This document shows positions 59,107 to 64,000 of a stretch of 64,000 nt of DNA, in pieces (within the stretch, counting starts at the first letter, position 1; the number at the start of each line of letters is the position of its first letter). Below the pieces are notes generated by a model that saw only the letters and a program-made list of their open reading frames with translations, searched no databases and was not told the DNA's origin. Location: contig OZ023181.1 of NCBI GenBank assembly GCA_963995505.1, forward strand, positions 4,935,487 to 4,999,486, in the 5' to 3' direction. The position numbers and the translations under genes were made by a program. Source of the DNA: Hypericum androsaemum. Its lineage: Eukaryota; Streptophyta; Magnoliopsida; Malpighiales; Hypericaceae.

Positions 59107-61776
59107 GCCAAGTTCAACGGTACCGAGTTCAAGAGATGGCAACAGAAGATGTTGTTCTATCTGACGACGCTCAACCTGGTCCGATTCTTGAAGGAAGAGG
59201 CTCCGAAGGTGGCGGAAAATGAGGCAGATCAACAGAAGATCAACGCCCTCGATGCATGGAGTCATAGCGACTTCCTATGCCGGAACTACGTCCTGAATGG
59301 ACTAGACGACACGCTCTACAACGTCTATGCGGAAACCAAAACCGCTAAGGAGCTGTGGAGTTCACTCGAGAAGAAGTACAAAACGGAGGATGCCGGGTCG
59401 AAGAAATTCATCGTCGGACAATTCCTCGACTTCAAGATGGTGGACTCCAAGAAGGTCATCGACCAAGTGCAGGAGTTGCAGCTGATCCTTCACGAGATCC
59501 AAGCCGAAGGGATGCAACTCAGCGAGTCCTTTCAAGTAGCTGCGATGATCGAGAAGCTCCCCCCGCTCTGAAAGGACTTCAAGAGCTACCTCAAGCACAA
59601 GAGGAAGGACATGGGCCTAGACGACCTGATCGTGAGACTTAGGATCGAGGAAGACAACCGAAAGTCTGAAGTCAAGCAAGGCAAGGCCAACCCTGAGACC
59701 ACCGTGCACCTCGCCGAGGGAAAAGGTAGCAAGAAGAGGAAGAAGTCTGGGGATAAGCAGGAGAAGCAAGAGCCCAAGAAGAAAAAGAAGATCAAGGGCG
59801 ACTGCTACAATTGCGGCAAACCCGAACACATGGCTAAGGACTGTCGCCAGCCGAAGAAAGACGACCAAGGAAAGGCTAACCTGGCTGAAGACTTGTCCCA
59901 GATGGATCTGTCAGCCGTGGTGTTTGAAGCCAACCTGGTGGACAATCCGAGAGAGTGGTTCGTGGACACAGGAGCTACCCGCCACATCTGCTCGGACAAG
60001 GAGATGTTCTCGAGCTATATCCCGATCACCGGCCGAAAGCTGTTCATGGGAAACTCCGCAACGTCCAAGATCGTCGGTCTGGGAAAGGTGGTCCTGAAGC
60101 TGACCTCAGGAAAGGAGCTGACCCTCAAGGATGTACTGCATGTCCCGGACATCCGCAAGAACTTAGTTTCCGGCTCACTGTTAAGCAAAGCCAGTCTTAA
60201 GCTTATTTTTTAGGCTGATAAGTTTGTACTGACCAAAGCGGGTCAATTCATAGGAAAGGGTTATCTAGAGAGGGGGCTGTTTAAGATGAATGTAATAACT
60301 GTACATCGCACCTTTAACGGTGAAAATAAAGTTAACGCTTCTTCTTACTTGGCAGAGTGTTCTAATTTATGGCATGGTAGATTAGGATACGTAAATTTAA
60401 ACTCGCTGAGAAAGTTAGTAAGTTTAAATTTATTACCAAATCTAGAGTTCAACCCATTCGATAAATGTGAAGTATGTGTGGAGGCTAAAATGACCAAAGC
60501 ACCTTTCCATTCGGTGGAAAGAAGTACTGTGCCTTTAGAGTTAATTCATACGGACACTTGCGATATGAAACACGTGCAAACTAAAGTCGGGACGAAATAC
60601 TTCATCACGTTTATCGATGATTGCACAAGATACTGTTACGTATATCTCCTAAAGGGCAAAGACGAAGCTCTTGATGCCTTTAAGAGATATAAGAATGAGG
60701 TTGAAAATCAACTCAGCGTGAAAATCAAAATGATCCAAAGTGATCGAGGGGGAGAATATGTAGCTCTGTTTGATGAACTCTGTCGAGAACATGGCATTAT
60801 TCATCAGACAACTGCTCCTTACTCACCTCAATCGAATGGCGTAGCTGAACGTAAAAATTGAACTCTTAAGGAGATGATGAACGCTATGTTAATTAGCTCG
60901 GGCTTATCCCAGAACATGTGGGGGGAAGCTGTGCTCTCAGCTAACCACATTCTAAACAAATTACCACACAAGAAAAGGGATAAAACCCCATATGAACTAT
61001 GGAAAGGAAGGAAGCCTTCCTACGGTTACCTTAAAGTGTGGGGGTGCCTAGCAAAGAAGTACCTAAGCCTAAGCAGGTGAGAATAGGACCCAAGACCATT
61101 GATTGCATCTTTATCGGATATGCACAAAATAGCAGTGCTTATCGATTTTTGGTGCATAAATCTGAAAACCCTGAGGTAAACGCGGGAATGGTCATAGAAT
61201 CAAGGAACGCAACATTCTTTGAGAATAGCTTTCCTAATAAGGAAAGAAAGGAAGGAAGTCCAAAGAAAAGGGCTCACGAGACTACGCAAGGGTCAAATCA
61301 GGAAGATGATGAACCTAGACGTAGTAAACGGACGAATGTAACCAAATCCTTTGGTCTGGATTATCTAACCTACTCGTTAGAAGATGAACCCAGGACAATC
61401 CAAGAGGCATTGTCCAGTCCAGATGCTCCTCTCTGGAAGGAAGCTATCAATAGTGAGATAGAATCCATTATGCAAAATCACACGTGAGAAATCGTGGATC
61501 TCCCACCGGGCTGCAAACCTTTGGGATGCAGGTGGATCCTAAAAAGGAAATACAAAGCTGATGGATCAATCGACAAGTACAAAGCTCGATTGGTAGCTAA
61601 GAGGTTCAAACAGAAGGAGGGATATGATTTCTTTGACACGTATTCACCGGTCACAAGAATCACATCAATTAGAGTACTCATAGCTGTTGCAGCACTCTAT
61701 AACCTCGAGATCGACCAAATGGATGTAAAAACAGCTTTCCTAAATGGAGAACTGGAAGAGGAGATATACATGGAGC
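59107..61776 (+). pseudogene. Copia 1 gag-pol, with stops and a frameshift
   Basis: Seen in order: gag with [20 protein letters not shown], the zinc knuckle [14 protein letters not shown] (about 59804-59845), the protease motif [12 protein letters not shown] (about 59958-59993), GAG-pre-integrase LWHGRLGY, integrase with HTD, IQSDRGGEY and NGVAERKN (the D, D and E), and a reverse transcriptase N-terminus to MDVKTAFLNGELEEEIYME. In-frame stops lie at 59569-59571, 60211-60213, 60859-60861 and 61485-61487, and a frameshift near 61060. It is dead. Confidence 0.93.
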
Positions 61777-61993
61777 TGAATGATTACCTTGAATTGATAT
61801 TTTGTGTCTGTACATGATAGGGGATTTATACACAGGTTTACAGAACCAGAATTAACCACTGCCATGATTCTAGGCAAGAGATCCGTGGGCAATCATCCAA
61901 GATAAGGAAGCACAGAATAATACGGGCAGATCTGGTTTGGTATGGAGTGATTCTGGGAGGACAGCTGGTAACAGAATCGTGACTGATTTGGTA
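61777..61993 (-). repeat. 3' LTR of Copia 2, about 217 bp
   Basis: Its outer end reads CATTCA on the minus strand, directly joined to the Copia 1 text EEEIYME at 61776. Its inner end, TACCAAATC, adjoins the purine tract; a start other than TG is unusual. Confidence 0.7.
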
Positions 61994-61999
61994 TCTCCT

Positions 62000-63978
62000 T
62001 TACCCCCCCGCAAGCGAAACGGGGCGCACCGTGAGCTTGTCTCTTAACGTTTGAAACCGTTGCCGCGGGAGTGGTTTCGTCAAAACGTCGGCAACTTGAT
62101 CCGTTGTCGAAATGTAATGGACTTGAAGATTCTTGGCAGCTACTTGCTCACGAACAAAGTGGAAATCAATTTCCATGTGTTTGGAGCGGCTGTGAAATAC
62201 CGGATTGGCTGAGAGATAGGTTGCCCCCAGGTTGTCGCACCAGAGTATCGGAGAGGCAGTACATGGTATGCCAATTTCTCTCATAAGCGATTGAAGCCAT
62301 AGTACCTCGGAGGCAGCTGAAGCAAGGGCTCGGTATTCTGCTTCTGTGGAGGATCGAGAGACGGCTTTTTGCTTTCTGGAGGACCAAGAAATGAGATTGG
62401 CACCTATGTAAACACCGTAGCCAGTAGTAGAGCGACGATCAATCGGACAGCCAGCCCAGTCAGCGTCGCTGTATGCAGAAAGAGTCATGTTTTTGGATAC
62501 ACGAAGGTGCAGGCCATAATTTCGAGTACCCTGTAGATAGCGGAGGATTCTTTTGACAGCGGTCCAGTTAGCTGATTCTGGATTATGCATAAATTGGGCT
62601 GCCCGGTTCACAGCGAAGGCAATCTCAGGTCGGGTGATACCCAGATATTGTAGGCAGCCGACAACTTGACGGTACAGAGTCGGATCACAGTCATTATCTA
62701 CTTGCGGGGCAACGGTTGTGGCTGGAGTTGCGAGAGCCTTGCAGTCCTCCATTTTGGCTTGCTGTAACACGTCCGCGATGTACTTGGATTGAGAGAGTGT
62801 GAGACCAGCAGCTGTTCGGCGGGCTTCAATGCCTAGGAAGAATGTTAGATCTCCGAGGTCCTTCACGGCAAACTTTTGGTGAAGGGAGGTCAGCAGTTGC
62901 TTCAGTCGCGGCGGATCGTTTCCTGTCACGAGTATGTCATCAACATACACCAAAACAAACAAGTGAACAGCATTGTCATGGAGATAGAACAGGGAGGTGT
63001 TGGTGGGCCAGTTCTTGGTGGAGGTGTTGGTTCGGGTGGGTGTTGGGGGCCAGGTGGGCCTGGCGGGCCTGGAGGAGGTGGAGTCATGTCTGGGCCGCCT
63101 AGATCAAGGGGAATGATGGGTCTCAGAAATGGGCCATAGGAAGGGTTACCAGGAGAGACCAAATTCTCATGCGGGTTGGTAGTATTAGGCTTTCCACCAG
63201 CGAACTTGGGATCTGTAAAGGGAAAATTAGATTCATCAAACAAAACATGTCGACTTATGTGCAGTTTTTTAGACCGAAAATCATAGCAGCGGTAGCCTTT
63301 GTGCTGGCGACTGTATCCCAAGAATACGCAAGGCACAGATCTGGGCTCCAATTTATGTTTTGTAATAGGACGAAGCCATGGATAGCAAAGACACCCAATA
63401 ACTCTGAGATTTGAGAGAGCTGGAACATCATTAAACAACCGCTGATATGGTGAGATATGATCAAGTAACGGTGTAGGCAGTCGATTTATCAGATAAGCAG
63501 CTGATTCAAATACTGTAGACCAGAAACGAAGTGGAATAGAAGCATGATGTAAGATAGCCATGCCTGTTTCCACGATATGTCGGTGCTTTCTCTCAGCACA
63601 CCCATTTTGCTCGGGTGTATATGGACAAGAGACTCTGTGAATAATGCCGTTGTCCGAGAAGTATTTCGTTAGGCTTTGAAATTCGCCCCCCCAATCCGAT
63701 TGAAAAGCCTTGATTGGTCGCCCAAAAAATTTTTCAACCTGTGTTCTGAATTGAATAAAAACGTCAAATAGGTCGGACTTGCGTTTGAGAAAGTAGAGCC
63801 ACACATATTTGCTAAAGTGATCGTAGAAGACCACATAGTAAGAATGGCCATCATAAGATACGACCGGTGATGGTCCCCAAAGATCACTGCATATAAGATC
63901 AAGAGGTCCAGATGCTTGAAAAGACGATACTGGAAATGGAAGTTTATGAATTTTTCCGACACTACAGCCATGACACAA
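62000..63978 (-). pseudogene. Copia 2 pol: integrase and RNase H, most of reverse transcriptase deleted
   Basis: An integrase frame (63978 down to about 63000) has CHGC, CSDLWGP, FQSDWGGEF and NGCAERKH (catalytic D, D, E). It ends in a proline-rich stretch and then passes directly, in a shifted frame, into LFVLVYVDDILVTGND (about 62965), the catalytic YVDD of the reverse transcriptase. About 200 residues that normally lie between are missing. RNase H follows with AYSDADWAG, SSTEAEYRAL, LWCDN and SKHMEIDFHFVRE to a stop at 62000. Confidence 0.9.
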
Positions 63979-64000
63979 AGAGTCAGACTTCTTATTGGAA

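Larger units (their letters stand above)
58529..61776 (+). mobile_element. Copia retrotransposon 1, 5' LTR to mid reverse transcriptase
   Basis: It begins with an LTR (TGTTGGGTTTG at 58529) containing CTATAAATAG at about 58939-58948. The usual LTR end and primer site are not evident, so a deletion is likely near 59080-59100. The coding region follows in the standard Copia order gag, protease, integrase, reverse transcriptase. At 61776 a second Copia element in the opposite direction interrupts the reverse transcriptase; the rest must lie beyond the window. Confidence 0.9.
61777..64000 (-). mobile_element. Copia retrotransposon 2, nested, 3' part only
   Basis: On the minus strand the window holds, from 64000 leftward, integrase, a proline-rich stretch, the end of the reverse transcriptase, RNase H, a purine tract GGGGGGGTAAAGGAGA (61994-62010) and the 3' LTR. 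The 5' half lies beyond the window. It is inserted in Copia 1 and so is the younger of the two. Confidence 0.9.

Overview
This is a window of flowering-plant nuclear DNA, probably from a eudicot (the taxon is inferred only from the gene families and transposon types). It is AT-rich and dominated by transposable elements. Five genes look intact; everything else of substance is mobile DNA, decayed organelle DNA or tandem repeats.

The intact genes are: a single-exon MATE/DETOXIFICATION transporter (2663-4135, minus); a single-exon AT-hook (AHL) transcription factor (22740-23672, plus); a 19-exon armadillo-repeat kinesin of the plant KIN-U/ARK group (35668-42665, minus), whose exons can be followed from ATG to stop to give 903 residues; an A20/AN1 zinc-finger stress-associated protein (53261-53779, minus); and a plastid-targeted Ycf49-like/DUF2499 protein (55405-57630, plus) with four exons, one junction of which uses a GC donor. 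They form no operon-like or pathway unit and stand as single genes between repeats.

Layout: 1-1813 is a non-autonomous Copia element; 2663-4135 the MATE gene; 4.2-13.2 kb is AT-rich DNA with three small Mutator-like elements, a LINE tail and SINE-like pieces; 13.2-13.7 kb is a decayed plastid 4.5S-23S rDNA insert; 13.8-17.3 kb holds nested short LTR elements and a larger non-coding LTR element; 18.2-18.6 kb another Mutator-like element; 22.7-23.7 kb the AHL gene; 24.3-24.8 kb a further Mutator-like element; 25.8-29.2 kb a 5'-truncated LINE containing a 200-base assembly gap; 29.7-30.8 kb a long-inverted-repeat Mutator-like element; 32.7-35.3 kb a gene-capture-like Mutator element and a hAT element carrying a solo LTR; 35.7-42.7 kb the kinesin gene; 42.9-50.6 kb LINE remains, including a short ORF1-only LINE split by a Mutator-like MITE; 53.3-53.8 kb the zinc-finger gene; 54.3-55.2 kb a Pack-MULE with captured LRR-extensin and DOMON gene pieces; 55.4-57.6 kb the Ycf49-like gene; 58.5-64.0 kb a Copia element with a second, opposite Copia element inserted into its reverse transcriptase.

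The most unusual signal is a set of nine non-autonomous elements, each flanked by a 9-bp (in one case up to 10-bp) direct repeat, the mark of Mutator-type transposition. Six fall into three pairs. They share a terminal consensus of about 15 bp but differ inside, and each contains a family-specific 22-23 bp minisatellite. All coordinates come from reading the sequence by eye; no alignment or database search was run.
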